Shown here piece by piece: positions 1 to 8,125 of a DNA stretch of 64,000 bases. Source of the DNA: Mucilaginibacter auburnensis (lineage in GTDB: Bacteria; Bacteroidota; Bacteroidia; Sphingobacteriales; Sphingobacteriaceae); assembly GCF_002797815.1 (NCBI RefSeq), contig NZ_PGFJ01000001.1, positions 186,001-250,000 of the forward strand, read 5' to 3'. The position numbers and the translations under genes are program-made. Each line of letters starts with the position of its first letter. Position 1 is the stretch's first letter. Below the pieces are notes generated by a model. The model saw only the letters and a list, made by a program, of their open reading frames with translations, had not been told where the DNA came from and ran no database searches.

Positions 1-589
1 CAACGCATCAGCACAAACTGCTGAGCGCCCGTTGCTACAGTTTAGTGGCGTGGTACGCAATGCCGATAATAAATCAATTGTGCCTTACGTAACAATTACC
101 AACCTCACTACCGGTAAAGAAGTTGGGGCGGCTAACTACGAGGGCTACTTTTCTTTTGTAGCGCACGAACAGGACAGCCTTAAATTTACCAGTGTTGGTT
201 ATTTTGCTACAACCGTTGTTATTCCTAAAGACATAGGCAAAAAAAGCTTGATAGTGGAGATATTTATGCGGGCCCAGGTGGTAAACCTGCCTGTTGTTCG
301 TATTTTCCCATGGGCCACTACTGATGAGTTCAGGCATGATTTCCTGACCATGAAAATTGCTGATGATGAGTTGGAGATAGCCCGTAAAAACTTAAGCGCG
401 TCGTCAATAGCTACTTTAAAGAGAACTTTACCATTAAGCGGTTACGAAAGCTTTAATGCTCAGGATAAGCACAATACGTTGGTAAATTCGCGCGCATTTA
501 CCAACCCTTTACTTAACCCAATGGCTTGGGGCAGCCTGATACGCGATATTGCAGCAGGCGATAAAGCACGAAAAGAAGATAGCAACTAA
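1..589 (+). CDS. Carboxypeptidase-regulatory-like domain protein, 5' end outside window
   Basis: The frame is open from base 2 and has no in-frame ATG near the edge, so the gene starts upstream of the window. The first residues (NASAQTAERPLLQF) resemble the end of a signal peptide with an Ala-x-Ala type cut followed by the mature protein. Next comes a CarboxypepD_reg-like beta-sandwich (SGVVRNADNKSIVPYVTITN, GYFSFVAHEQDSLKFTSVGY), a fold Bacteroidota use on secreted and TonB-linked proteins. The C-terminal half carries no motif I recognise. It is probably periplasmic or outer-membrane associated. It converges on the deformylase gene with one base between the stop codons. Confidence 0.75.
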   Translation, partial: NASAQTAERPLLQFSGVVRNADNKSIVPYVTITNLTTGKEVGAANYEGYFSFVAHEQDSLKFTSVGYFATTVVIPKDIGKKSLIVEIFMRAQVVNLPVVRIFPWATTDEFRHDFLTMKIADDELEIARKNLSASSIATLKRTLPLSGYESFNAQDKHNTLVNSRAFTNPLLNPMAWGSLIRDIAAGDKARKEDSN

Positions 590-590
590 A

Positions 591-1163
591 CTATCTTCCC
601 TTCTTTACCGCCGGAAATTTCATTTTATATTCCACCTTCACCATTCCGCGCGAAATATCATTCAATCTTTTTTCCAGTAATCGCTTGCGTAATGGGCTTA
701 GCTTGTCGGTAAACAATTTACCTTCAATATGGTCATATTCGTGTTGGATAACACGGGCGGCTAAGCCTGAAAATGTTTCTTCGTGGTGTTTCCAGTTCTC
801 GTCGTAATAAGATATACGTACAGTTGATTTACGCATCACATCCTCTCGTATCTCAGGAATACTCAAACAACCTTCATTAAAAGCCCACTCCTCACCGGTT
901 TCTTCTAAAATATTCGCGTTGATAAAAACTTTTTTGAAATCCTTCAGTTCGGGCTCATCGTCATCAAAAGGGGTAGCATCAATAACAAACAAACGCATGC
1001 TCATGCCCACCTGGGGAGCTGCCAAACCTACACCGCGGGCGCTATACATGGTTTCAAACATGTCGGCAACCAGTTCTTTAATATGCGGGTATTCAGCTGG
1101 TTCTATCGCCGTTGCTTTTTGGCGTAAAACCGGGCTTCCGTAAGCTATTATAGGATATTTCAT
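591..1163 (-). CDS. def: Peptide deformylase
   Basis: It removes the N-formyl group from nascent proteins in the cytoplasm. All three family motifs are present in order: GVGLAAPQ (residues 44-51), EGCLS with the metal-binding Cys99, and HEYDH with His141, catalytic Glu142 and His145. The length of 190 residues is usual for type I deformylases. The ATG start is followed at once by the typical YPIIAYGSPVLR N-terminus. It lies downstream of the M16 peptidase gene on the same strand with a 54-base gap, so co-transcription is possible. Confidence 0.96.
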   Translation of the reverse strand: MKYPIIAYGSPVLRQKATAIEPAEYPHIKELVADMFETMYSARGVGLAAPQVGMSMRLFVIDATPFDDDEPELKDFKKVFINANILEETGEEWAFNEGCLSIPEIREDVMRKSTVRISYYDENWKHHEETFSGLAARVIQHEYDHIEGKLFTDKLSPLRKRLLEKRLNDISRGMVKVEYKMKFPAVKKGR

Positions 1164-1217
1164 AGCGCAAAATTAAGCTTTAATTTCTAAAAAATTAACA
1201 CAGCGCTGTCAGGAGCG

Positions 1218-2450
1218 CTATTGTTCCGGCTGAAACACAAGGGTAGTCAACTTATCAGCATCAAATATCTCATTGCTTATATGCTGTAGTTGTTTGGCTG
1301 TAACATTGTTTATCTTATCAAACAACTGTTGCAGGCTGTCGGCATGATCATAATCCAACACGCTTTTGGCTATGGAGAGGATCAAACTCATCCTGTTCTC
1401 TTCTGCCAACGCTATCTGCCCTATAAATTTCTGTTTGGCCTGGTGGAGTTGCAGGCTGCCTAAAGGCTGTTCACGCAGTTTCTTAAACTCTTTATTTACC
1501 AAGCGGGTTGCCTTGTCAGCCTTTTCAGCATCGGTACCAAAGTAAACCGAAAAGATGCCGGTATCGGTAAAAGAAGTGTAGTTTGACTCAACGGTATAGG
1601 CTATACCATGTTTTTCTCGTATCTCTAAATTAAGACGGTTGCTCATACCCATGCCGCCTAACAAATTGTTGAGCAGCAACAACCCTGTTCTGTCGGAGTG
1701 TTTGGCTTTGTAAGCTTGGCCGCCTATTATGCAATGCGTTTGAGATATAGGCTTCTGTACAATGGTTTTTTCCGCACTGTTGCTTTTAGGCGTTATCCTG
1801 TTTTTAACAGGATGGTTGGCAGGTACTTGTCCCCAGTATTTTTCTGATAGCTTAATCACCTTCTCGAAACTGTAATCGCCAAAAACAGCGAAGATCATTT
1901 CGGAGGTATTGTAGTTGTTCTTAATAAATTCCTGAATATCTGCCTTGCTGAAAGCCGTTACCGTTTCGGGAGTACCCAGGATGTTGTTACCCATAGCATG
2001 CCCCTTAAACAACAACGCCTCAAAATCATCCTGAATAGCTTCTTCGGGTTGGTCAAGGTAGGAGGCTATCTCATCCAGTATTACCCCCCGCTCCTTCTCC
2101 ATTTCTTCTTCAGAAAAGGTAGAATGGAAAACAATATCCTCAAACAGGTCGATAGCACGCTCCAGGTGTGGATTAAGCATGGAGGCATGTACACAGGTGT
2201 ACTCTTTGGTGGTGTAAGCATTTAAATCAGCGCCAACCAGTTCAAGCCTGTTCAGTATCTGACTGGTATTGCGCTTTTCCGTCTCCTTAAAAAGCAGGTG
2301 TTCAATAAAATGGGCCAGGCCTTCCTTATTTTCGGGTTCATCGCGCGAGCCCGCATTGACCATAAAACAGCAATGTGTTATAGCCGATGCCGCATACTTA
2401 TGCAGTATTTTAATGCCGTTGGCAAGTGTATGGACCCGGTACTCTGTCAT
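1218..2450 (-). CDS. M16 family zinc peptidase
   Basis: A pitrilysin/processing-peptidase-type metalloprotease of 410 residues, with the two-domain length usual for bacterial M16B proteins. The inverted zinc motif HFIEH (His47, Glu50, His51) is intact, and the third ligand is likely Glu127 in GVILDEI, at the expected distance. The C-terminal half (residues about 170-400) matches the inactive M16 partner domain. There is no signal peptide, so it is probably cytoplasmic. The substrate is unknown. A short hairpin with a T-run lies just after the stop (about 1190-1219, minus strand). Confidence 0.9.
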   Translation of the reverse strand: MTEYRVHTLANGIKILHKYAASAITHCCFMVNAGSRDEPENKEGLAHFIEHLLFKETEKRNTSQILNRLELVGADLNAYTTKEYTCVHASMLNPHLERAIDLFEDIVFHSTFSEEEMEKERGVILDEIASYLDQPEEAIQDDFEALLFKGHAMGNNILGTPETVTAFSKADIQEFIKNNYNTSEMIFAVFGDYSFEKVIKLSEKYWGQVPANHPVKNRITPKSNSAEKTIVQKPISQTHCIIGGQAYKAKHSDRTGLLLLNNLLGGMGMSNRLNLEIREKHGIAYTVESNYTSFTDTGIFSVYFGTDAEKADKATRLVNKEFKKLREQPLGSLQLHQAKQKFIGQIALAEENRMSLILSIAKSVLDYDHADSLQQLFDKINNVTAKQLQHISNEIFDADKLTTLVFQPEQ

Positions 2451-2548
2451 AGGGGGGGCAAAGATAGCGATATAATGTGTTTTTGAGTGGAATTAACCTT
2501 TAGGCAATTCATTCAAAATAACTACATTTACGCCGCAAACAAACAACC

Positions 2549-2755
2549 ATGAGGAGTAGCAAATTACCGGTAGCATCTATATTTTTAGTACTGGTATTTG
2601 GCGTAAAATATGCGGTAACATATTTTTCTCCGGAAAGATCGGCGCAATTAGATCCGGTTTTTACAGGGATACTGGAAATTGCTATTGTAGCGTTTATCAT
2701 ATACTACCTTCGCATGTTTGTTAAATGGGCCTACAACTATCGCAAAGCTGCCTGA
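2549..2755 (+). CDS. Small two-helix membrane protein
   Basis: A 68-residue protein with hydrophobic segments at about residues 7-25 and 37-57, separated by a polar loop containing SPERSAQLDP, and a basic C-terminus (KWAYNYRKAA). I do not recognise a family. It stands 13 bases upstream of hpt on the same strand and is probably co-transcribed with it. The reading frame is supported by the positive-inside pattern and by the tight fit between the divergent M16 gene and hpt. Confidence 0.6.
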   Translation: MRSSKLPVASIFLVLVFGVKYAVTYFSPERSAQLDPVFTGILEIAIVAFIIYYLRMFVKWAYNYRKAA

Positions 2756-2768
2756 CGGCAGATACCCT

Positions 2769-3314
2769 ATGGAGAATAAAATAAAAATAGCCGATCTCGA
2801 ATTTAATTTACTGATTGACGCGGAACATATTAAAAACCGCGTTGAAGCCATTGCAGAGTCACTTAATACCGAGTTTGCGGGTAAAAACCCACTTTTTGTT
2901 GGTGTGCTTAACGGCTGCTTTATGTTTATGGCTGATCTGGTTAGAAATATAACTACACCCTGTGAGATATCCTTCACCAAAGTAGCTTCCTACCACGGTG
3001 GTTTGCAAACTACCTGGCAACTGCGCAATGACCTTGGCCTGGCTGTTGATATTGAAGGCCGCGATGTTATTTTGCTGGAAGACATAAGCGATACAGGCAA
3101 CACCTTAAAATTTCTGATAGACGACCTGAAACAACGCAACCCGGCATCATTAACCGTGTGCGCCCTGTTGCTTAAACCTGCTGCTCAGCAATACCATATT
3201 CCTGAGGTTAAATACGTTGGCTTTGAAATTGAAGACAAGTTTGTGGTAGGCTACGGCTTAGATTATAAAGAGTTGGGCCGTAACCTCAACGGCATTTACC
3301 AGCTTGTGCTATAA
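2769..3314 (+). CDS. hpt: Hypoxanthine phosphoribosyltransferase
   Basis: A purine-salvage enzyme that joins hypoxanthine (or guanine) to PRPP to give IMP (GMP). The PRPP-binding loop EDISDTGNT is clear, and the C-terminal part GFEIEDKFVVGYGLDY is the usual purine-recognition region. I chose the ATG at 2769 (181 residues, family length). A longer frame opening at 2718 would run through the end of the preceding small gene and adds a leader not seen in the family. Confidence 0.93.
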   Translation: MENKIKIADLEFNLLIDAEHIKNRVEAIAESLNTEFAGKNPLFVGVLNGCFMFMADLVRNITTPCEISFTKVASYHGGLQTTWQLRNDLGLAVDIEGRDVILLEDISDTGNTLKFLIDDLKQRNPASLTVCALLLKPAAQQYHIPEVKYVGFEIEDKFVVGYGLDYKELGRNLNGIYQLVL

Positions 3315-3364
3315 AAATGTGACAACAATCACGGTAATCCGTAGCTCATTTTTAGGTTATTGGC

Positions 3365-3394
3365 TTTGATTATATAAGCATCCTGCTAAATTTG
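3365..3394 (+). promoter_or_regulatory. Predicted promoter of the TMEM220-ebo operon
   Basis: TTTG at 3365-3368 is followed after 18 bases by TAAATTTG at 3387-3394, a close fit to the Bacteroidota housekeeping promoter (TTTG about -33, TAnnTTTG about -7). Transcription would start near 3400, giving a leader of about 100 bases before the first ATG at 3501. It is the best-matching promoter seen in the ebo region. Confidence 0.55.
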
Positions 3395-3500
3395 CGGTTG
3401 AGTGTTAGTATACCCTGTTGATAGGTGTGCTAACGTCTGTAATAAACCGCTGTCTGTTTCTTTTACAGGCATTTGATCATCTTTTGAAGAATAGAGCGCT

Positions 3501-3887
3501 ATGATTGCTTTCGTTATTGTTAACGTTATTTTTTGCCTGTCGTTTTTGGTATTTGCCTACCTCAATTTTAACGACCCCGACTGGTACCTCTGGGTGCCTA
3601 TCTATGTGGCTGTTGCTGCCTGCTGCGGTTTAGCGGCTTATGGCATGTACTATCCTAATGTATATCTGGGCCTAACCGCTTTCTACCTTATTTATGCGGT
3701 AAAACTGTATTTTGATAAGGATGGCGTTAGAGATTGGATAGTGAAATATCGCACCCCAAGTTTGGTAGAATCTATGAAAGCCGAGAAGCCCTTTATTGAA
3801 AACACCCGCGAGTTTTTTGGGTTACTCATTATATCAGCAGCTTTAATTATTGATTACTTTGTGGTAGTGAACCAGGGGCTTGTTTAG
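3501..3887 (+). CDS. TMEM220-like membrane protein
   Basis: A 128-residue integral membrane protein of the transmembrane 220 family. The diagnostic stretch NFNDPDWYLWVPIY follows the first helix. About four hydrophobic segments are visible (residues 2-22, 31-49, 53-70, 105-124). The biochemical role of the family is unknown. The stop codon is four bases before the ATG of eboA, and a good promoter lies upstream, so it is the first gene of the ebo operon here and may serve the same pathway. That functional link is inferred from position only. Confidence 0.8.
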   Translation: MIAFVIVNVIFCLSFLVFAYLNFNDPDWYLWVPIYVAVAACCGLAAYGMYYPNVYLGLTAFYLIYAVKLYFDKDGVRDWIVKYRTPSLVESMKAEKPFIENTREFFGLLIISAALIIDYFVVVNQGLV

Positions 3888-3891
3888 TGTT

Positions 3892-4749
3892 ATGTACAAC
3901 TATAATGTAGATGCCCTTAAGGCATTGTTTAAAGATATATTGTCGGCCAATACTTCTGAGGATGTGCTGAACTGGCTTTTACATGAGGGGAACTTCAACA
4001 CCCGCTTTGTAATGGTGCCGCGTAAAACCGGGAAGGCAGCTTTACAGATTAGCCGTGAGCAGGCTGATAGCTTAAATGCCCTGATACCCGGCTTTAGCCT
4101 GAACGGATGGAGTATAGATATGCTGAGCCGTGCGTGGGTGTTGCTGAGTTTAGATGCTACTGACAAGAACGAATACTTCCGCAAGTTAGAGCAACTGTTT
4201 CTGGCTGCCGAGGTGAATGAGCTGTTTAGCTTGTATTCATCATTGCCTTTACTGGCTTATCCTGATATGTGGGCCAAACGTTGTGCCGAAGGTATCCGCA
4301 GCAACATAGGCAACGTGCTGGAAGCCATTATGTACCAGAACCCCTATCCGCAGAAATATTTAGACCAAAGCGCCTGGAACCAATTGGTGCTTAAAGCGTT
4401 TTTTACAGGCAAGGATGTGGGTAAGATACAAGGCATTGATGCCCGAGCCAATAAAGAGCTGGCCTATGTAATTAGCGATTACATGCACGAACGCCGTGCA
4501 GCAGGGCGTGACATCAACCCATCATTATGGCGATTGGTGGGACCATTTATTGATGAGAAGCTGATTGAGGATGTGAAATGGGCTCTGCATAGCGGCGTGT
4601 ATGTAAATGAAAAGGCTGCCTTGCTGGCTTTAACCCAATCAGATTACCCGGCTGCTGTTGAGTTATTGAACCGGTACCCTGAGCTACGGAAAGCTATAGA
4701 AAACAATCAAATAACCTGGGATGGTTTAACGCTGGAGTTTCAGCATTAA
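3892..4749 (+). CDS. eboA: EboA-like metabolite traffic protein
   Basis: A 285-residue soluble, helix-rich protein without signal peptide or known catalytic motif. Its length and its place immediately ahead of a TatD-like hydrolase and a UbiA-like prenyltransferase identify it as EboA. In cyanobacteria the ebo cluster is needed to move a scytonemin precursor to the periplasm. The exact activity of EboA is not known. The frame extends to a TTG at 3880 overlapping the TMEM220 gene; I prefer the ATG at 3892, four bases after that stop. It is the best call for a family recognised mainly by context. Confidence 0.8.
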   Translation: MYNYNVDALKALFKDILSANTSEDVLNWLLHEGNFNTRFVMVPRKTGKAALQISREQADSLNALIPGFSLNGWSIDMLSRAWVLLSLDATDKNEYFRKLEQLFLAAEVNELFSLYSSLPLLAYPDMWAKRCAEGIRSNIGNVLEAIMYQNPYPQKYLDQSAWNQLVLKAFFTGKDVGKIQGIDARANKELAYVISDYMHERRAAGRDINPSLWRLVGPFIDEKLIEDVKWALHSGVYVNEKAALLALTQSDYPAAVELLNRYPELRKAIENNQITWDGLTLEFQH

Positions 4750-4773
4750 CATCGCCCTCAAAATATAAATACT

Positions 4774-5763
4774 ATGTGTTGTACACATTCATTTGAAGAC
4801 AGGCAATCAATAGATAAGGATAACACCCCTGTTGACCTGAGCGGCATTGCAGGCATGAAGTTTTTTGACCCGCATGTGCACATGACCTCGCGCACTACTG
4901 ATGATTACCAAGCTATGGCCGATGCAGGGGTTGTAGCCTTGATAGAGCCTGCCTTTTGGTTAGGTCAGCCGCGTACGGGTTTAGATAGCTTCCGCGATTA
5001 TTATAGCAGTTTGATAGGCTGGGAACGCTTCCGCTCATCGCAGTTTGGTATTAAGCACTATTGCACCATTGGCCTTAACTCCCGCGAAGCCAATAATGAG
5101 CCCCTTGCCGAACAGGTGATGGAAATGCTACCTTTATTCATCTACAAAGAAGGTGTGGTAGGTATTGGCGAGATAGGTTTTGACGACCAGACCGCTGCCG
5201 AAGAAAAGTATTACCGTGCCCAACTGGAACTGGCTAAAGAGGCCGGCTTACCTGTACAGATCCACACCCCGCATCGGGATAAAAAAGGTGGCACCACCCG
5301 CAGCATGGACATTGCTTTAGAGCATGGCCTTGATCCGCACATGGTGATAGTTGATCACAATAACGAGGAGACTGTTAAAGAGGTGCTTGACCGTGGCTTC
5401 TGGGCGGCATTCACCATCTATCCGTTCACCAAAATGGGTAATGAGCGTATGGTGGAGATAGCCAAACAATACGGCTCAGAGCGTATAATGGTTAACTCTG
5501 CTGCTGATTGGGGCATAAGCGACCCGCTTGCTGTACCTAAAACCGCCGCTTTAATGAAGCTGCGTGGCATCAGCGATGAAGATATCCGTTTGATTACTTA
5601 CCAAAATGCCATTACCGCTTTTGCGCAAAGCGGCCAAATTAACGAGGCTGATTTTGCTACAGGAGCAGGCGCTATAGATCAAAGTCAGCGGTTTGAGGGG
5701 AACACCGTTTTACGTGGAGGACAACAGCCGCGTGTAGATAAAAACTCTATTATCATTAGCTAA
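4774..5763 (+). CDS. eboB: EboB, TatD-like metal-dependent hydrolase
   Basis: A 329-residue amidohydrolase-fold protein. Metal-binding features of the TatD family are visible: DPHVHM (His34, His36), VGIGEIGFD, QIHTPHRDK, VIVDHNNEE and a late NSAADWGISDP. Compared with true TatD nucleases it has an N-terminal extension of about 28 residues containing two cysteines, and a C-terminal extension, both expected for EboB. The substrate is unknown. Its TAA stop is directly followed by the ATG of eboC, with no gap, pointing to translational coupling. Confidence 0.88.
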   Translation: MCCTHSFEDRQSIDKDNTPVDLSGIAGMKFFDPHVHMTSRTTDDYQAMADAGVVALIEPAFWLGQPRTGLDSFRDYYSSLIGWERFRSSQFGIKHYCTIGLNSREANNEPLAEQVMEMLPLFIYKEGVVGIGEIGFDDQTAAEEKYYRAQLELAKEAGLPVQIHTPHRDKKGGTTRSMDIALEHGLDPHMVIVDHNNEETVKEVLDRGFWAAFTIYPFTKMGNERMVEIAKQYGSERIMVNSAADWGISDPLAVPKTAALMKLRGISDEDIRLITYQNAITAFAQSGQINEADFATGAGAIDQSQRFEGNTVLRGGQQPRVDKNSIIIS

Positions 5764-6669
5764 ATGGCATCAAAAGCTATAGCCTACCTGCGCATGATGC
5801 GCCCTGCCAACGTGGTAACATCTGTTGCTGATGTATTGGCGGGTGTGGCTATTGCGGGGTACTTTACGGGCCTGCCATTGGCTACCAACAGCTTTTACCC
5901 CATTGTGTTGCTGTGTTTGGCTACCATGGGCCTGTATGCCGGCGGTATTGTTTTTAATGATGTTTTTGATGCCGAACTGGACAAAGTTGAACGCCCCGAA
6001 CGTGCCATCCCCAGCGGTTTAATAACAGTTAAAAACGCGTCCGCTTTAGGCTTATTTTTGTTGCTGTGGGGGATAGGTTTTGGTTACGCCCACAGTCCGC
6101 AATCCGGGTTGATAGCTGTACTGATAGCCTTTTTTGCGCTGCTTTACAATCGCGTTAGCAAGCACCATAAGTTTTTCGGTCCGTTGAATATGGGAGCCTG
6201 CCGTGCGCTTAACCTGTTATTAGGCATCAGCATCATAACACCGGCCATTGTGCAGTGGTTCCATTTAGCTATTGTACCGTTGCTGTACATCTTTTCTATC
6301 ACCATGATCAGTCGTGGTGAAGTGCACGGAGGCGATAAAAAGAACCTCTACGCAGGCGCATCGCTGTATTTAATCGTTATTTTCTCTATCCACTTCATCT
6401 CATCGCACATAGGTATACAGCCGCAAAACATGCTGTACACGCTTATCTTTTTGCTGCCCTTCGCTTACATGATATTTAAGCCGCTCATCATCGCCATAAA
6501 AGACCCAATTGGCCCCAACGTAGGCAAGGCCGTAAAAGCAGGCGTTATCTCCCTCATATTGATGAATGCCGCATGGGCCGCTGCCTTTGGCGCCATTTAT
6601 CCGGCTATATTTATTGCTTGTTTATTGCCGGTGTCTATCAGCTTCGCCAGGTGGTTCGCGGTAACGTAG
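5764..6669 (+). CDS. eboC: EboC, UbiA-like prenyltransferase
   Basis: A 301-residue polytopic membrane protein of the UbiA superfamily with about eight to nine helices. The first Asp-rich motif NDVFDAELD (Asn65, Asp66, Asp69, Asp73) and the following RPERAIPSG are classic for prenyl-diphosphate binding. The second Asp-rich motif is weak (region GEVHGGDKKN). Members transfer an isoprenoid onto an aromatic or other acceptor; the acceptor for EboC is not known. After this gene the operon is interrupted by repeat-rich DNA, while in other genomes eboD normally follows directly. Confidence 0.88.
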   Translation: MASKAIAYLRMMRPANVVTSVADVLAGVAIAGYFTGLPLATNSFYPIVLLCLATMGLYAGGIVFNDVFDAELDKVERPERAIPSGLITVKNASALGLFLLLWGIGFGYAHSPQSGLIAVLIAFFALLYNRVSKHHKFFGPLNMGACRALNLLLGISIITPAIVQWFHLAIVPLLYIFSITMISRGEVHGGDKKNLYAGASLYLIVIFSIHFISSHIGIQPQNMLYTLIFLLPFAYMIFKPLIIAIKDPIGPNVGKAVKAGVISLILMNAAWAAAFGAIYPAIFIACLLPVSISFARWFAVT

Positions 6670-6702
6670 GGTGTAATTGTAGATAGCTCAAAAGTCTTAA
6701 AA

Positions 6703-6810
6703 CAGATTGTCATTCTGAGCGATAGCGAAGAATCCTATACACCGTGCTAATTAAGCGCTCTGTTAGCCCCTTTTACAAGATTCTTCGCTATCGCTCAGAA
6801 TGACAATCTG
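6703..6810. repeat. Palindromic element, family A copy 1
   Basis: Two perfect 32-base inverted arms (6703-6734 and 6779-6810) enclose a 44-base loop. The core GTCATTCTGAGCG reappears at 27009, and both loops contain TAAGCGCT. It begins 33 bases after the eboC stop. It could fold as a strong hairpin in RNA and end eboABC transcription. It is a MITE-like dispersed element with no coding capacity. Confidence 0.85.
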
Positions 6811-6846
6811 CCAACGCCGATTTCGCAGAAAAAAAGGTACTGGCAA

Positions 6847-6894
6847 GGTGTCCGTCCGTCCGCTTATACCCTTACCTGCGGACGGACGAACGCC
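6847..6894. repeat. CCGT hairpin element, family C copy 1
   Basis: The left arm GGTGTCCGTCCGTCCG and the right arm CGGACGGACGAACGCC are nearly perfect inverted repeats around the loop CTTATACCCTTACCTG. The arms consist of tandem CCGT/ACGG units. Four further copies lie between 7.0 and 8.7 kb. Confidence 0.85.
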
Positions 6895-6914
6895 TTAAAC
6901 ACCGACCGCTACCA

Positions 6915-7042
6915 CGTCATTGCGAGGCACGAAGCAATCCCGAACTGTGTAATCCGAAGCGATAAGTATCCTTTATGCATTGGCGTTCAACCTGTCAGCG
7001 GCTTGTCGCTCTGGGATTGCCACGCTATCGCTCTCAATGACG
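6915..7042. repeat. Palindromic element, family B copy 1
   Basis: A 128-base element whose ends are imperfect inverted repeats: CGTCATTGCGAGG at the left, and GGGATTGCCACGC running to CAATGACG at the right. Its right part (6977-7046) is repeated directly at 7571-7640 with the same length and few differences. It carries no gene. Confidence 0.85.
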
Positions 7043-7053
7043 GGTTATTATTA

Positions 7054-7097
7054 AGCGTCCGTCTATCTATACCCTTACCTCCGAACGGACGGACAGC
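7054..7097. repeat. CCGT hairpin element, family C copy 2
   Basis: A degenerate copy: the left arm is shortened (GCGTCCGTC) and the right arm reads CGAACGGACGGACAGCC around the shared loop ATACCCTTACCT. It sits directly behind family B copy 1 in the same arrangement as copy 3 behind the second family B right end. Confidence 0.75.
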
Positions 7098-7115
7098 CAA
7101 AACCCCATCTACCAC

Positions 7116-7143
7116 ACGTCATTGCGAGGTACGAAGCAATCCC
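7116..7143. repeat. Left inverted flank of the GIY-YIG unit (family B)
   Basis: This 28-base family B end (ACGTCATTGCGAGG, then TACGAAGCAATCCC) matches the reverse complement of 7532-7559 in 27 of 28 positions. The GIY-YIG gene lies between the two, 54 bases from this arm. Confidence 0.85.
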
Positions 7144-7197
7144 GAACTGTGCGGGTAGTCAGCTTTACATAAATCACCATTATAATTATATTGCAGC

Positions 7198-7496
7198 ATG
7201 ATAAGAGGTGGATGCATTTACATCATGACCAATAAAACACACTCGGTTTTGTACATAGGTGTTACATCTAATTTACTTTCCAGAGCTTGGGAACATAAAA
7301 ACAAGGTCTATCCAACAAGCTTTACAGCAAAATACAACTGTAATAAGCTGGTTTATTATTGTTTTTATCCTCATATTGAGGAAGCCATCAGCGCTGAAAA
7401 AGCATTAAAAGGAAGTAACAGAAAGCATAAACAGCATTAGTTAGTACGCTTAACGCTGAGTGGATTGATCTGTATGACACCTTGATAAATGAGTAA
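7198..7496 (+). pseudogene. GIY-YIG nuclease, frameshifted near its C-terminus
   Basis: The N-terminal 75 residues form a clear small GIY-YIG domain of the UPF0213/URI-like group: CIYIMTNK, VLYIGVTSNL, an Arg in SRAWEHKNK and a late Glu in SAEKALKG. The frame stops at 7438-7440, but the typical family ending NAEWIDLYDTLINE continues in the next frame to a TAA at 7494-7496. Adding one base near 7431-7437 joins the two parts. It is therefore either a recent pseudogene or a sequencing error. It is flanked by inverted family B repeats, suggesting a small mobile unit. A full-length product would be about 98 residues. Confidence 0.8.
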
Positions 7497-7531
7497 GCTT
7501 GTGGACTACCTGTCTTCTGCTTACATAGTCC

Positions 7532-7559
7532 GGGATTGCTTCGTACCTTGCAATGACGT
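7532..7559. repeat. Right inverted flank of the GIY-YIG unit (family B)
   Basis: The reverse complement of 7116-7143 with one mismatch. It starts 36 bases after the restored stop of the GIY-YIG gene and, with its partner, brackets a unit of about 444 bases. Confidence 0.85.
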
Positions 7560-7570
7560 TTTTTTTATTC

Positions 7571-7640
7571 GCATTGGCAGACTATCTGTCAGCGGCTTGT
7601 CGCTCTGGGATTGCCACGCTATCGCTCGCAATGACGGGTT
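7571..7640. repeat. Family B right-part, direct copy of 6977-7046
   Basis: Seventy bases match 6977-7046 almost base for base, including CTGTCAGCGGCTTGTCGCT and the end CAATGACGGGTT. The match continues into the neighbouring family C hairpin, so the direct repeat spans about 120 bases in total. Confidence 0.85.
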
Positions 7641-7649
7641 GATTGTTAA

Positions 7650-7695
7650 GCGTCCGTCCGTCCGCTTATACCCTTACCTGCGGACGGACGGACAC
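7650..7695. repeat. CCGT hairpin element, family C copy 3
   Basis: Arms GTCCGTCCGTCCG and CGGACGGACGGAC around the loop CTTATACCCTTACCTG, identical in loop to copy 1. It lies 40 bases beyond the end of the convergent VOC gene and could act as its transcription terminator. Confidence 0.85.
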
Positions 7696-7735
7696 CTCAA
7701 CCCTCCCCATTCCCGCTCCTATTTGAGCGTGGATG

Positions 7736-8125
7736 CTATACCTTTTTCTTTTGTTTTAATTGGAAAACATTGCCTTCGGGATCTTCTCCATCGCACAACC
7801 AATATTCATAATTATCAAAAGTTTTAACCTCCCTCATTACTACATTTTGATCAATGAAATATTCCCTGACCTCATTAATGTCATCATCTATTTCAAAAAC
7901 AATTTTAGTATTGTTGTCAAACTTGAACACCCCTTTATCTTCGTTTAAATACTTGTCGCCAATTTTATGAAGGCCTATTTTACACGCCCCTGCATCTAAA
8001 AGTGCCCATGTAGATTGGTATTCTTCAATTGTTTTAAGGTTGAATGTCTTTTCATAAAAAGATCTCAATGCGTCAACATTCTGAACGTAAAAAATTATAG
8101 TGTCGAAAGAAAACTTTAATTCCAT
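7736..8125 (-). CDS. VOC (glyoxalase/bleomycin-resistance) family protein
   Basis: A 129-residue protein with the paired beta-alpha-beta-beta-beta modules of the vicinal oxygen chelate fold: SFDTIIFYVQNVDALRSFYE in the first half, and an ending YWLCDGEDPEGNVFQLKQ in the second. The DPEGN stretch is the usual C-terminal signature. Substrate and metal use cannot be told. It is the only gene on the minus strand inside the ebo region and is more AT-rich than its neighbours, which suits acquisition together with the surrounding repeats. Confidence 0.85.
   Translation of the reverse strand: MELKFSFDTIIFYVQNVDALRSFYEKTFNLKTIEEYQSTWALLDAGACKIGLHKIGDKYLNEDKGVFKFDNNTKIVFEIDDDINEVREYFIDQNVVMREVKTFDNYEYWLCDGEDPEGNVFQLKQKKKV

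Noticed and set aside
3315-3500. Possible tRNA or small RNA between hpt and TMEM220
   Set aside because: No cloverleaf or conserved T-loop sequence; a promoter and leader explain the gap.
7489-7827. 112-codon open frame on the plus strand
   Set aside because: It runs through family B and C repeats and into the 3' end of the convergent VOC gene; its composition is that of the repeats.
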